64,000 nucleotides of DNA from Halobellus litoreus (GTDB lineage: Archaea; Halobacteriota; Halobacteria; Halobacteriales; Haloferacaceae): the NCBI RefSeq assembly GCF_024464595.1, contig NZ_JANHAW010000004.1, positions 124,001 through 188,000 of the forward strand, given 5' to 3'. Within the stretch, counting starts at the first letter, position 1; each line of letters starts with the position of its first letter. The position numbers and the translations under genes were made by a program. Below the pieces are notes generated by a model. That model was not told the DNA's origin. It did no database searches and saw only the letters and a program-made list of their open reading frames with translations. Below are positions 1 to 7,021 of the stretch, piece by piece.

Positions 1-1
1 T

Positions 2-433
2 GATGCTCAGGAGAAATACACCGAAAACCGCAAGCTCCGCCATATTAGCGGCATTTCGACTCAAAAGAAACTCTCCATCTACGCCGTGGCGGCGACGGCC
101 AACTACGCAAGAGAACATCCTGAGTGGATCCCTGCTGGACCTGCGTTCAAGACGTACCAATTCATTGCTGATACGATGGACGCAGACCAGTACAGTCGCG
201 AGACGTTCGTGAATCACGTCACAGAGCAGAGTACGTACGGTGTGTTGGACTTCGAGCGTCGAGGCAAGGGGCGAGGCAGAGGAGTGCATATGTATTTCTC
301 CCTCTCCGAGGATCCGGAAACGATTATGGAGACTATACGTGAGGATTCCCGGTTCGAAGATCTAGCTCACGAAGAGGCGACTATCAGCGCGGTTGTCCGC
401 GAACGGTTGAAGCAGTTCCGTAGCAAGAACTAA
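2..433 (+). CDS. Orc1/Cdc6 replication initiator, C-terminal part (cut by window start)
   Basis: The reading frame is open from base 2 and ends at 433, leaving about 143 C-terminal residues. They match the winged-helix end of archaeal Orc1/Cdc6: a helical stretch ending STQKKLSIYAVAATANYA, then a recognition region and the wing GVLDFERRGKGRGRGVHMY. This domain binds origin boxes, while the AAA+ ATPase part lies outside the window. The gene is followed after 23 bp by four origin-box repeats, so the two probably form a replication unit. The ATG at 86 is internal, not a true start. The family call is firm. Which of the many haloarchaeal Orc paralogues it is cannot be told. Confidence 0.88.
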   Translation, partial: DAQEKYTENRKLRHISGISTQKKLSIYAVAATANYAREHPEWIPAGPAFKTYQFIADTMDADQYSRETFVNHVTEQSTYGVLDFERRGKGRGRGVHMYFSLSEDPETIMETIREDSRFEDLAHEEATISAVVRERLKQFRSKN

Positions 434-456
434 TCTCGCTCAGATCCGCCCCGCGC

Positions 457-650
457 TTACTACTCGAAAACGGGGGGTGTTCGCGGCTCGGGTGGTACGT
501 TACAGCTCGAAAACGGGGGGTATCACCGTCGGAATTTCTCGTTACTACTCGAAAACGGGGGGTGGGTGACCTTAGAGATCCGACGTTCTATTGTATGTGA
601 TGTGCCATCTCCACGCCCTCTCCCATTTACAACTCGAAAACGGGGGGTGT
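457..650 (+). repeat. Four origin recognition boxes (ORB-like, G-string type)
   Basis: Four direct repeats of TTAC-NN-CTCGAAAACGGGGGG lie at 457-480, 500-522, 542-564 and 627-650, all in the same orientation. The run of six G matches the halophile G-string known from haloarchaeal origin boxes. Start-to-start distances are 43, 42 and 85 bp, close to 4, 4 and 8 helical turns. They sit directly downstream of the orc1/cdc6 gene, so they are probably its binding sites. The interval holds no convincing gene. Confidence 0.82.
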
Positions 651-664
651 CCTCCCATTCGAGT

Positions 665-988
665 TCATTCGTCTGGATTGACTGGGCCTTTGTATTTGGA
701 GGTCACCTTGTCGCCTTCTCTCCATTGCCAGTAGTAGTAGCGGTTGTCGTTGATCTCCTTGATCGTGATCGTCGCTTTGGCAGGGACATCGTCCGGGAGG
801 TCGTCTGGTCGCTCATCCACCTCGTCTTGGTCTGCCTCCTCTTCGAGACGGGCCTCACGTTCCTTGTGCTCGGCTAGCGCTTCGGCGTACGTTGAAACGT
901 CTCGGAGTCGGTTCGGAGTCGACTCGTTGAGGACGTTGACGATTTCCGTCGGAAAGCTCGACGGTGGGGCCGGTGGTTCGTAGGACAT
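665..988 (-). CDS. Small conserved haloarchaeal protein (DUF6788-like)
   Basis: A 107-residue acidic protein. I start it at the ATG at 988 (MSYEPPAPP); a longer reading begins at 1015 but runs into the upstream dyad. The middle is a charged helix (AEALAEHKEREARLEEEAD), and the C-terminus RYYYWQWREGDKVTSKY resembles the small DUF6788 type of protein seen near replication and integration genes in archaea. The function is unknown. Its promoter region faces the regulator gene at 1127, and a TTAACCAA dyad lies between them, so the two genes may share control. The family name is from memory. Confidence 0.62.
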   Translation of the reverse strand: MSYEPPAPPSSFPTEIVNVLNESTPNRLRDVSTYAEALAEHKEREARLEEEADQDEVDERPDDLPDDVPAKATITIKEINDNRYYYWQWREGDKVTSKYKGPVNPDE

Positions 989-1002
989 CGGCTCTCTCCG
1001 TA

Positions 1003-1043
1003 TTAACCAATACAATCCGCAAATGCAAAGCTCTGTTGGTTAA
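1003..1043. promoter_or_regulatory. TTAACCAA dyad between divergent genes
   Basis: TTAACCAA at 1003-1010 and its inverse TTGGTTAA at 1036-1043 are separated by 25 bp. The same dyad occurs at 41803-41844 and 47395-47436. Here it lies between the DUF6788-like gene (start 988) and the regulator gene (about 1127), which suits an operator. Confidence 0.5.
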
Positions 1044-1126
1044 GTTGAGAGGGTCGCCCTCCAATCCTACTGTCTGTAACATTTGTCGAAACTTATTTAT
1101 AAATTAGTTTCGTACTGTGTTACATC

Positions 1127-2047
1127 ATACTCCGGCGCATCGAACTCGAGGTCCTCGCCATCGTCGAACGCGGCGACACGATCTCCGAGCTCGCGACAAA
1201 GCTTGACCACAGCGAGAGCTACCTCTCACGTGCTGTCGGCGACCTCGTCGAGAAGGGTCTCGTCTACACGGAACGCGACGGCCGCCGAAAGCGGATTATT
1301 CCCTCGGACGCCCGGGCAGTCGAAGCCTACCAGGACCTCGTCCGCCAGCACTCCCATATCGAATTCCCCGAGCTGTTGACCGGGAAGACTCTCGAGGTAC
1401 TCTACTATCTCGACAAGCCACGAACCGTCGCCGACATCGCCGACCGGACCGACAACTACCGCAACACCGTCAACCGCATCCTCAAGCGGTTTCGCGACCG
1501 CGGGCTCATCGGGTCGGACGAGGGCCGCTATGACTTCAACGCCGACTTCGACCGCCTCCACGAGTTCGCTCGTGAACTTGCACACCATCTACACCGCCAA
1601 CGCCTGGAATCCGTCGCCCCGAAGGGAACGATTCTCTGGGGGGACTACGACGAATTTCTCGCGCAGACCGAGACGGAAATCGACGTGGAGGGGTTCCACG
1701 AAACCGGCCTCGCTCGGTTTGCCGTGTTCGACCTTCAGTTTCTGCTTACCAGCCACCGCTACTACCTCTTCTCCGAGGAACTCGACGCAGTCTCGCCGGC
1801 GGAGCTGTGCTGTCACACGCTGCTCATCGACGACGGCAGCCGCCACCGCTCGTACTGTCTCCTCCTGCTCAGCCACGTCGACGTCGACGAGGACGACCTC
1901 CGAGAGCAGGCGGCGACGTATGGCCTCGAAGACGAAATCGACGCTCTGCTCCGCTATCTCGAGACGCACGGCGAGGTCGACGACGACCGGCTTCCTAAGT
2001 GGTCCGAGTTCCAGAAGCTGGCGGCTGACTACGAAATCGAACAGTAA
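1127..2047 (+). CDS. MarR-like winged-helix regulator without a normal start codon
   Basis: The frame is open from a stop at 1100 to 2047. It holds two winged-helix segments, LAIVERGDTISELATKLDHS at the N-terminus and YYLDKPRTVADIADRTDNYR near residue 90, followed by about 150 residues of effector-like domain (GTILWGDYDEFLAQTE onwards). It is a haloarchaeal DNA-binding regulator of unknown target. No ATG, GTG or TTG occurs in frame between 1103 and 1375, although the conserved-looking helix-turn-helix is upstream of 1376. A TATA-like TTTATAAA at 1096-1103 sits about 27 bp before an ATA codon at 1127, where a leaderless start would fall. The start codon is either lost or non-standard; the downstream TTG at 1376 would delete the first helix-turn-helix. 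Confidence 0.7.
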   Translation: MLRRIELEVLAIVERGDTISELATKLDHSESYLSRAVGDLVEKGLVYTERDGRRKRIIPSDARAVEAYQDLVRQHSHIEFPELLTGKTLEVLYYLDKPRTVADIADRTDNYRNTVNRILKRFRDRGLIGSDEGRYDFNADFDRLHEFARELAHHLHRQRLESVAPKGTILWGDYDEFLAQTETEIDVEGFHETGLARFAVFDLQFLLTSHRYYLFSEELDAVSPAELCCHTLLIDDGSRHRSYCLLLLSHVDVDEDDLREQAATYGLEDEIDALLRYLETHGEVDDDRLPKWSEFQKLAADYEIEQ

Positions 2048-2080
2048 TCGAGTGCTGACACGGAGCCGATTCTGCAGGAG

Positions 2081-2494
2081 TTACGCGCCGTCCGGGCGGG
2101 GGGCGTTCTCGTACTTGACCATCTTCTCGGGCTTGTCAGCGATAGTGTCGTAGATTTGCTGGAGCGTCTCCTCCGCGGCGAGCAGGTTGTGCTTCTCCAG
2201 GAATTCGCGGCCGTCTTCGGTGAGCCCGTAGAACTTCCAGGGGTAGCTCTGCCGGCGCTGATCGTCATCGAGGGCGACCTCTTTGACGATACCTGCGTCG
2301 ATCAGCTTCTGAATGTGTTTGTAGACAGTAGCGTCGCTCACGCTGGGGTTGAGTTCCTCGAGTTCGTACATCGAGGGGAGTTGCTCGGGATGCTGGAGGA
2401 AATTGTTGATCAGCGCGAACCGCGTCTGTTGGGTAACAAAGTGGACGAGTTCGCGGGATGTCGTGTCGTCGCCGACACTCGAACCAGCGTTCAT
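2081..2494 (-). CDS. PadR/ArsR-like winged-helix regulator
   Basis: A 137-residue regulator. A winged helix spans about residues 22-95 (TRFALINNFLQHPEQLPSM, then SDATVYKHIQKLIDAGIVKE and the wing FYGLTEDGREFLEK), followed by a C-terminal helix that probably dimerises. It is paralogous to the protein at 3515-4003, with the shared features FYG-T--G and a -APRP tail. A 24-bp palindrome lies 29 bp upstream of the ATG across the promoter, which strongly suggests autoregulation. The neighbour at 2599-3399 is on the same strand but is separated by the palindrome, so it is probably a separate unit. The target genes are unknown. Confidence 0.82.
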   Translation of the reverse strand: MNAGSSVGDDTTSRELVHFVTQQTRFALINNFLQHPEQLPSMYELEELNPSVSDATVYKHIQKLIDAGIVKEVALDDDQRRQSYPWKFYGLTEDGREFLEKHNLLAAEETLQQIYDTIADKPEKMVKYENAPRPDGA

Positions 2495-2522
2495 AACGAT
2501 GTGTTCAACCGGGCGTAGTAAA

Positions 2523-2546
2523 GTAGTTTACTCGAGAGTAAACTAC
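2523..2546. promoter_or_regulatory. Perfect palindromic operator upstream of the winged-helix gene
   Basis: GTAGTTTACTC (2523-2533), a GA spacer and GAGTAAACTAC (2536-2546) form perfect 11-bp arms. It overlaps the likely TATA region of the minus-strand regulator starting at 2494, and it fits the binding site of a dimeric winged-helix repressor. Confidence 0.65.
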
Positions 2547-2598
2547 CACATCGACTCACTCTGATGGGTGTGTAGCCGAGCGAGGAGGGCAGGCTCGT

Positions 2599-3399
2599 TC
2601 ACCGTTCCCCACTTGCTTCCCACTGCGGACGTGGTGTTGGGGACGGGAGGTCGCTAACCACAGTGCGGAGTTCCTCCTCTGTCGTCCACGGGAAGCACCG
2701 ATTGTGGAGTTCGAATTTGCGGAACTTGTTGAGATGGACCCAGCTGTACGTCGCTGGCTCTGCTCCCGTATTTAGCCGATCGTCGACCACATCCCAAACC
2801 TCCTGTTCGTCGATGTCAAACCTGCTCTTTCGTGCGCGATCAACAAGCGAATCAACCTTTAATTGGACTTCATCCTCCGACAAATCGTCTGCGAACGCAA
2901 TCTCGAGAGCGGCCTGAATGACGTGCTGTTTCGAGTCAAGGTTCTCGTCAGCCACCCACGCGTAATCGCGCGGGAACACGTACGACTTGTCGAAATACGG
3001 CGGGTCATCGATCTCGCCCAATTCAGGAGCCTCACCACCACTCTCCTTCTCGAATACCCCGACGATGTAGTCGCTGTAGGTCGCGAGCAACGAAAACATA
3101 ATATCGAACGTATTGAGCCGGTCAGTCGGGAGTTCGAGGAGATCACCCATGATGAACGGATAGGCACCGAGCTGCTTCGTGAGTTCGTTCTGGACGGCGC
3201 GGAGCCGGCGGAGATAGGGGTCGCGATAGCTCCCCAGGATGAAATACGATGTCCGCTGACTCCAGAGGTACGGCAATTCGCGCTGTGTGAACCGCCAAAT
3301 CTCTCGTTTCTCTGCAGGCTCAAGTTCGATGCCCCCGATGGCCTCGTGAACAACGGTCATAATGTCCCCAGCGTCCGGCGGCGGGCTTGGGTCGGTCAT
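2599..3399 (-). CDS. Unrecognised protein with possible TIR/nucleoside-deoxyribosyltransferase-like core
   Basis: A 266-residue soluble protein. The ATG at 3399 (MTDPSPPPDAGD) is preferred over the TTG at 3414. Residues about 45-140 read as alternating strands and helices: strand SYFILGSYRD, helix YLRRLRAVQNELTKQ, strand YPFIMGDLLEL, a helix, then strand DYIVGVFEKESGGEAPELGE. The last motif recalls the glycine-glutamate-leucine-glycine active-site region of nucleoside deoxyribosyltransferases and related TIR-like folds. The C-terminal half is helical and ends in a WVHLNKFRKFELHN region. It sits between two paralogous winged-helix regulator genes, which suggests a regulated sensor or effector. 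The fold is an inference and no family is recognised with confidence. Confidence 0.6.
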   Translation of the reverse strand: MTDPSPPPDAGDIMTVVHEAIGGIELEPAEKREIWRFTQRELPYLWSQRTSYFILGSYRDPYLRRLRAVQNELTKQLGAYPFIMGDLLELPTDRLNTFDIMFSLLATYSDYIVGVFEKESGGEAPELGEIDDPPYFDKSYVFPRDYAWVADENLDSKQHVIQAALEIAFADDLSEDEVQLKVDSLVDRARKSRFDIDEQEVWDVVDDRLNTGAEPATYSWVHLNKFRKFELHNRCFPWTTEEELRTVVSDLPSPTPRPQWEASGER

Positions 3400-3437
3400 T
3401 AACTGCCGATTCAAACCACACCTCCTTATCCTTTCTG

Positions 3438-3467
3438 AACCACTTTGGTTTTCTCTGACTTAACCAA
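3438..3467. promoter_or_regulatory. Dyad and TTAACCAA half-site in a divergent promoter
   Basis: The 115-bp divergent region between 3399 and 3515 holds AACCA-CTT-TGGTT (3438-3450) and a TTAACCAA half-site (3460-3467). Both resemble half of the longer TTAACCAA dyads elsewhere in the window. A TATA-like GTTATAG lies about 28 bp before the ATG at 3515. Confidence 0.4.
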
Positions 3468-3514
3468 CTTGGATGGCCCTAACTGTTATAGCGCCCTACC
3501 TCGTACCATCACAT

Positions 3515-4003
3515 ATGAGCGAAACCGACACTGGCGCGGCCGATGCAGGGCCGTTCGCGGAACAACAGCGGCTGTTCAAGCTGCTGTCCCAGGATACGCG
3601 CCATCTCATCATCCAAGAGCTGCTGGGCCACCCCGCACATCTGATGTCGCTCGCCGAACTCGAGTACATGACTGGAAAGAGCCAAGCAGCTATCAAAGAT
3701 CAGCTGGAGACGTTGATCGACGCCGGGCTCCTCGCACGCTACACGTACGACCCAAGTGAGGGAAAACGTGATCTCCCTTCCCAGTTCTACGGGTTCACGG
3801 AGCGGGGCGTCGAGATCCTCCACGACTACAAGTATCTCCGTGGCCTCCCGGTCGCACGCGCCCTCTACGAGAACACGCGGAAGACCGAGAAAATCGAGCG
3901 CCACGAATCGGCGCCTCGGCCGGAGATTCCGGATGCTGTCGCGCAAGCTCTTGAGTTTGACGAGCCCGATCTCGGCACCGTCGATGGTGGTACAACCCGA
4001 TAG
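3515..4003 (+). CDS. Winged-helix regulator, paralogue of the 2.1-kb regulator
   Basis: A 162-residue protein, starting at the ATG MSETDTGAADAG with a TATA-like element about 28 bp upstream. A winged helix spans about residues 20-105: DTRHLIIQELLGHPAHLMSL, recognition helix AAIKDQLETLIDAGLLARY, and wing FYGFTERGVEILHD. It resembles the 137-residue regulator at 2081-2494 in both the domain and the APRPE tail. It is transcribed away from the unknown gene at 2599-3399. The IS1341-type element at 4022 was inserted only 18 bp after its stop codon. Its target is unknown. Confidence 0.8.
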   Translation: MSETDTGAADAGPFAEQQRLFKLLSQDTRHLIIQELLGHPAHLMSLAELEYMTGKSQAAIKDQLETLIDAGLLARYTYDPSEGKRDLPSQFYGFTERGVEILHDYKYLRGLPVARALYENTRKTEKIERHESAPRPEIPDAVAQALEFDEPDLGTVDGGTTR

Positions 4004-4021
4004 TTCGTCGGCGAACCATCG

Positions 4022-5431
4022 CTTTCAACTGAAGCGGTAGCGCGGAGTCCCCTTCCTCAACGAACGAGCGAAGCGAGTGAGTAGGGCGGAGCGCGTTCGT
4101 ATTGGCTACAACCACTAACCTACAAATAGCCACGTATCTACATTGAAACTGTGGCGGATGACTACGTGCGTCGGACAGCAATAACCCGTCTCTCGGTAGA
4201 CGGTGAGCAACGCGAGTTGCTCGAGGAGACCATCTCCGAGTGGAAACGTGGGTGCCAACTCGCCACCGACATAGCGTGGGGCAGGTGCAACGCGAAAAGC
4301 GACGTACAGCCCCTCGCCTACGACGACGTGCGCGAACACACCGGCCTCGGGAGTCAGCACGCGATTCTCGCCACTCACCAGGCTGCAGAGGCCATCACTG
4401 GCTGTCTCGAACACCGGTCCAACGGCAAGAAAGTCAGCAAGCCGACCTTCACCGCACCCACAGTGACGTACGACACTCGAACCATGACGCTGTTCGATGA
4501 TGATACGGTGTCGCTCACCACCACGGAGAGTCGCGTCCGGTGTCCGCTTGCGCTCCCCGACGCCGACGATGGCTACCAACGGCAGTACCTCGACTCCGAC
4601 GAATGGAGCGTCACCGAAAGCACGCTCACTGCCCGCGACGGCGACTACTTTTTACATATCGGGTTCCGCCGACCCAAGACCGATACCGAACGGAACACCG
4701 CCGAGGACGGAACGGTCCTCGGGGTCGATCTCGGCATGGAAAACCTCGCCGTCACCAGCACCGCCTCATTCGTCAGCGGGCGGGAGTTGACCCACAACCT
4801 CCGCGAGTTCGAGACAGTTCGCGCCGGGCTCCAACAGACTGGCACACGAAGCGCTCACCGAACGCTCGAACAGTCGAGTGGCCGAGAACTGCGATACATC
4901 CGCGACGTACTCCACCGAGCGTCGAACGCCATCGTGAACGAAGCACTCCGCTATGAGTGCGACGTGATTGCGTTCGAGGACTTGACCCACATCCGCGACC
5001 GCACGGGTGCGTCGTGGGGACACAAGTGGGCGTTCCGAACGCTCTCTGAGCAAGTTGAGTACAAAGCCGAAGCGGAAGGCATCGCGGTGAAACAGGTGGG
5101 GTCGGCGTACACGTCGAAGCGGTGCGCCGAGTGTGGCTTCACAGCGAACGAGAATCGCTTGACTCGTGACGATTTCCGGTGTGTGAAGTGCGGGGCCGAA
5201 GCGAATGCAGATTACAACGCGGCAAAGAACATCGGGATGCGATACGTCCGTCGAGGCCAACAGTCGTCTCGGCGGACGGGCAACAGTCAGCTTGCCCTAA
5301 AGTCTGGAACTGTGACGCCGAGTGGTGGATTCACCGCCCACCCGGAAGGGTTCGAGGCCGAGTTCATGGACAAGTCCCACCCTCCACGAGCGAACCCGCC
5401 AGGGTGAGCGAAGTAGGGTGGGGTAGTTGAC
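4022..5431 (+). mobile_element. IS1341-type (IS200/IS605) element, copy 1, with ends defined by comparison
   Basis: Alignment with the related element at 58605-60010 sets the ends. Both left ends begin CTTTCAA-Y-TGAAGCGGTAGC, and both right ends finish GGGGTAGTTGAC. The flanking sequences differ. The element carries only tnpB, with no tnpA. The tail of tnpB and the following 24 bp fold into a hairpin (CCCACCCT paired with AGGGTGGG), which is where the guide (omega/re) RNA of TnpB elements normally ends. There are no terminal inverted repeats and no target duplication, as expected for this family. Confidence 0.75.
4151..5407 (+). CDS. tnpB: TnpB, RNA-guided endonuclease of an IS1341-type element
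   Basis: A 418-residue TnpB starting at GTG 4151. The N-terminal OrfB helix-turn-helix region is followed by a split RuvC-like nuclease: VDLGMENLAV near residue 200 (first Asp), FEDLTHIRDRTG near 280 (catalytic Glu), and ADYNAAKNIG near 360 (last Asp). Between the last two is a zinc ribbon, CAECG and CVKCG. All expected catalytic residues are present, so it should be active. In this family TnpB cuts DNA matching the guide at the right end of its transposon, which helps keep the element in place. It is close in length and sequence to the protein at 58620-59876. Confidence 0.93.
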   Translation: MADDYVRRTAITRLSVDGEQRELLEETISEWKRGCQLATDIAWGRCNAKSDVQPLAYDDVREHTGLGSQHAILATHQAAEAITGCLEHRSNGKKVSKPTFTAPTVTYDTRTMTLFDDDTVSLTTTESRVRCPLALPDADDGYQRQYLDSDEWSVTESTLTARDGDYFLHIGFRRPKTDTERNTAEDGTVLGVDLGMENLAVTSTASFVSGRELTHNLREFETVRAGLQQTGTRSAHRTLEQSSGRELRYIRDVLHRASNAIVNEALRYECDVIAFEDLTHIRDRTGASWGHKWAFRTLSEQVEYKAEAEGIAVKQVGSAYTSKRCAECGFTANENRLTRDDFRCVKCGAEANADYNAAKNIGMRYVRRGQQSSRRTGNSQLALKSGTVTPSGGFTAHPEGFEAEFMDKSHPPRANPPG

Positions 5432-5491
5432 CACTCAAACCTGAAGGAGCGTTGATTTCGAACCGTCCTGTGGAGTAGCTCAATCGCTATG

Positions 5492-6863
5492 CTACGAGGA
5501 GGGAAGCCGGCCGTCTGGTCGGGGAACACGGCCCCGTTTGATTTCGTGATCGACGCGACGCAGGTGCTTACAGCCACCCTCGGGCGAGCGCTGCTGCCAG
5601 TCGGGACAGGAACACGACTCGTCGATGACGTCGACTTCGTACCTGTTGCCGGACGCGGACTGTACCTCGTAGCGGCCACCTTTCGAGAGGAGCGAGACGT
5701 CCATCGTTTCGTTGACGGCACGCTTGGTACGAGGCTCGAGGTCATTCTGCGACTGTGCGCTCTCGTCGACGACCAGCCGGTCGCGAACGTCGCCCGTTCG
5801 GCCACCGTCCGGAGCGACGGCTTCCGCAGGGCCATTGAGCCGCTCGTGGAGTACTTCTTCCACCGGATGGCCTTCCGGCCATATGTAGTGGACCTCGCGG
5901 CGCTCGCGATGGTCGTAGGAGCCGCACGCGGCCGCGCTGCCGGTCCAGACGCGCCAGGCACCGAGCGCGCCCATTATGTCCACGATAGTGCGTGGAACTG
6001 TCTGGTGGTCGTCCGGGAAGAACACCCGGAAGCGGGTACACGCTTCTTGCGGCGGGACGATTTCCCACCAGTCTACGCTGGTGCTCCAGTTGTCGAACAT
6101 CGCACCGTCGCTGCCGTAACCGACAGTAATGCCGTCCATCGGCGTCCAATCCGTCGGCAGGTGGTTTGCCTGCCCTTCGAGCATCCGGAGGACGGCGTAG
6201 CGAAGGTACTCGTGGGCTTGGTTATCCACCGTTCGAGCGACCTGGTCGTACGCGCCGTCGACGCGCTCTATGTTGTCGTCGAGCGACTCGACGAGTGCCC
6301 GGTAGACGGTTGCCGCCGACGCGTACCGCTCCTGCTCGCGGTACTCCCGCGAATCGAACCACTGCGTGAAGTCGATGGGATCGAAGACAACGTGGTACTC
6401 AGGATTTGTCTCTTCGAACCGCCGGTCGATCGAGGCGCGAAGCTCGTCAGCCGACTGTCTCGTCGGCTCGCCGACTCGGGCGAGAAACCGGGGCGCGGAG
6501 ATCCGCATCGGTCGCGAGTTCGTCACGCAGGAACGCGCGGAGATCGTCGGCGTCGACGCCATCGAGTGCGGCGTCGAGTTGATCGTCTTCGTCTGGCGGT
6601 GGGTCGTCAACACACCGAAGCAACACGGCGACGGCGTGCTTGCACGCTCCCGGCCCGTCGTACGGACAATCGCACCACGGGGCAAACCCGTCGGTGGCGA
6701 GGTCAACACGGACATCGTACTGACGGCTGCCGCTCACGACGGCGGTTACGGTGGTGTCGACGCGGTGCATTTCGTGGATACGGCCCTCAGTAAGATATCG
6801 TTCGCCACGTTCGAAGACCGCGTCCGTGCAGACATCTCGAACCGTGTCCTCGGTTACGTCTAT
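5492..6863 (-). pseudogene. SWIM zinc-finger protein, frameshifted and lacking a start
   Basis: Two minus-strand frames together give one SWIM protein of about 455 residues. The first part (from about 6863) has a SWIM motif, WCDCPYDGPGACKH. The second (to 5492) has the body (VVFDPIDFTQWFDSREY onwards) and another SWIM-like motif, CSCPDWQQRSPEGGCKH. They join if one base is removed from the CCCC run (plus-strand G run 6490-6493), restoring DADLRA-RFLARVGEP. No ATG, GTG or TTG precedes the first helix in frame; an ATA at 6863 stands where a start would be. SWIM domains bind DNA or protein. The long plus-strand frame over this region is antisense. Confidence 0.72.
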
Positions 6864-7021
6864 GTGCGTGGACGATGTTCGAGTGCGAACGGCAAAACCG
6901 ATACGTCGATCCCTGGGCCTGGGGAAGGGGTGAGGATGGAGGCGGTATAGCCGACGTTTCTCGTCGTATCTCGGTCTGATGCCTGTGGCACTCCGTGCAC
7001 GGGTCCGAAGACGAGAAGGTA

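Noticed and set aside
457-650. Repeats resembling a CRISPR array
   Set aside because: Only four units of about 23 bp with unequal gaps (about 20 and 62 bp), no cas genes, and the G-string sequence matches haloarchaeal origin boxes.
5489-6793. Long plus-strand open frame of 434 codons
   Set aside because: It is antisense to the SWIM pseudogene, is rich in valine and arginine as expected for a shadow frame, and shows no domain.
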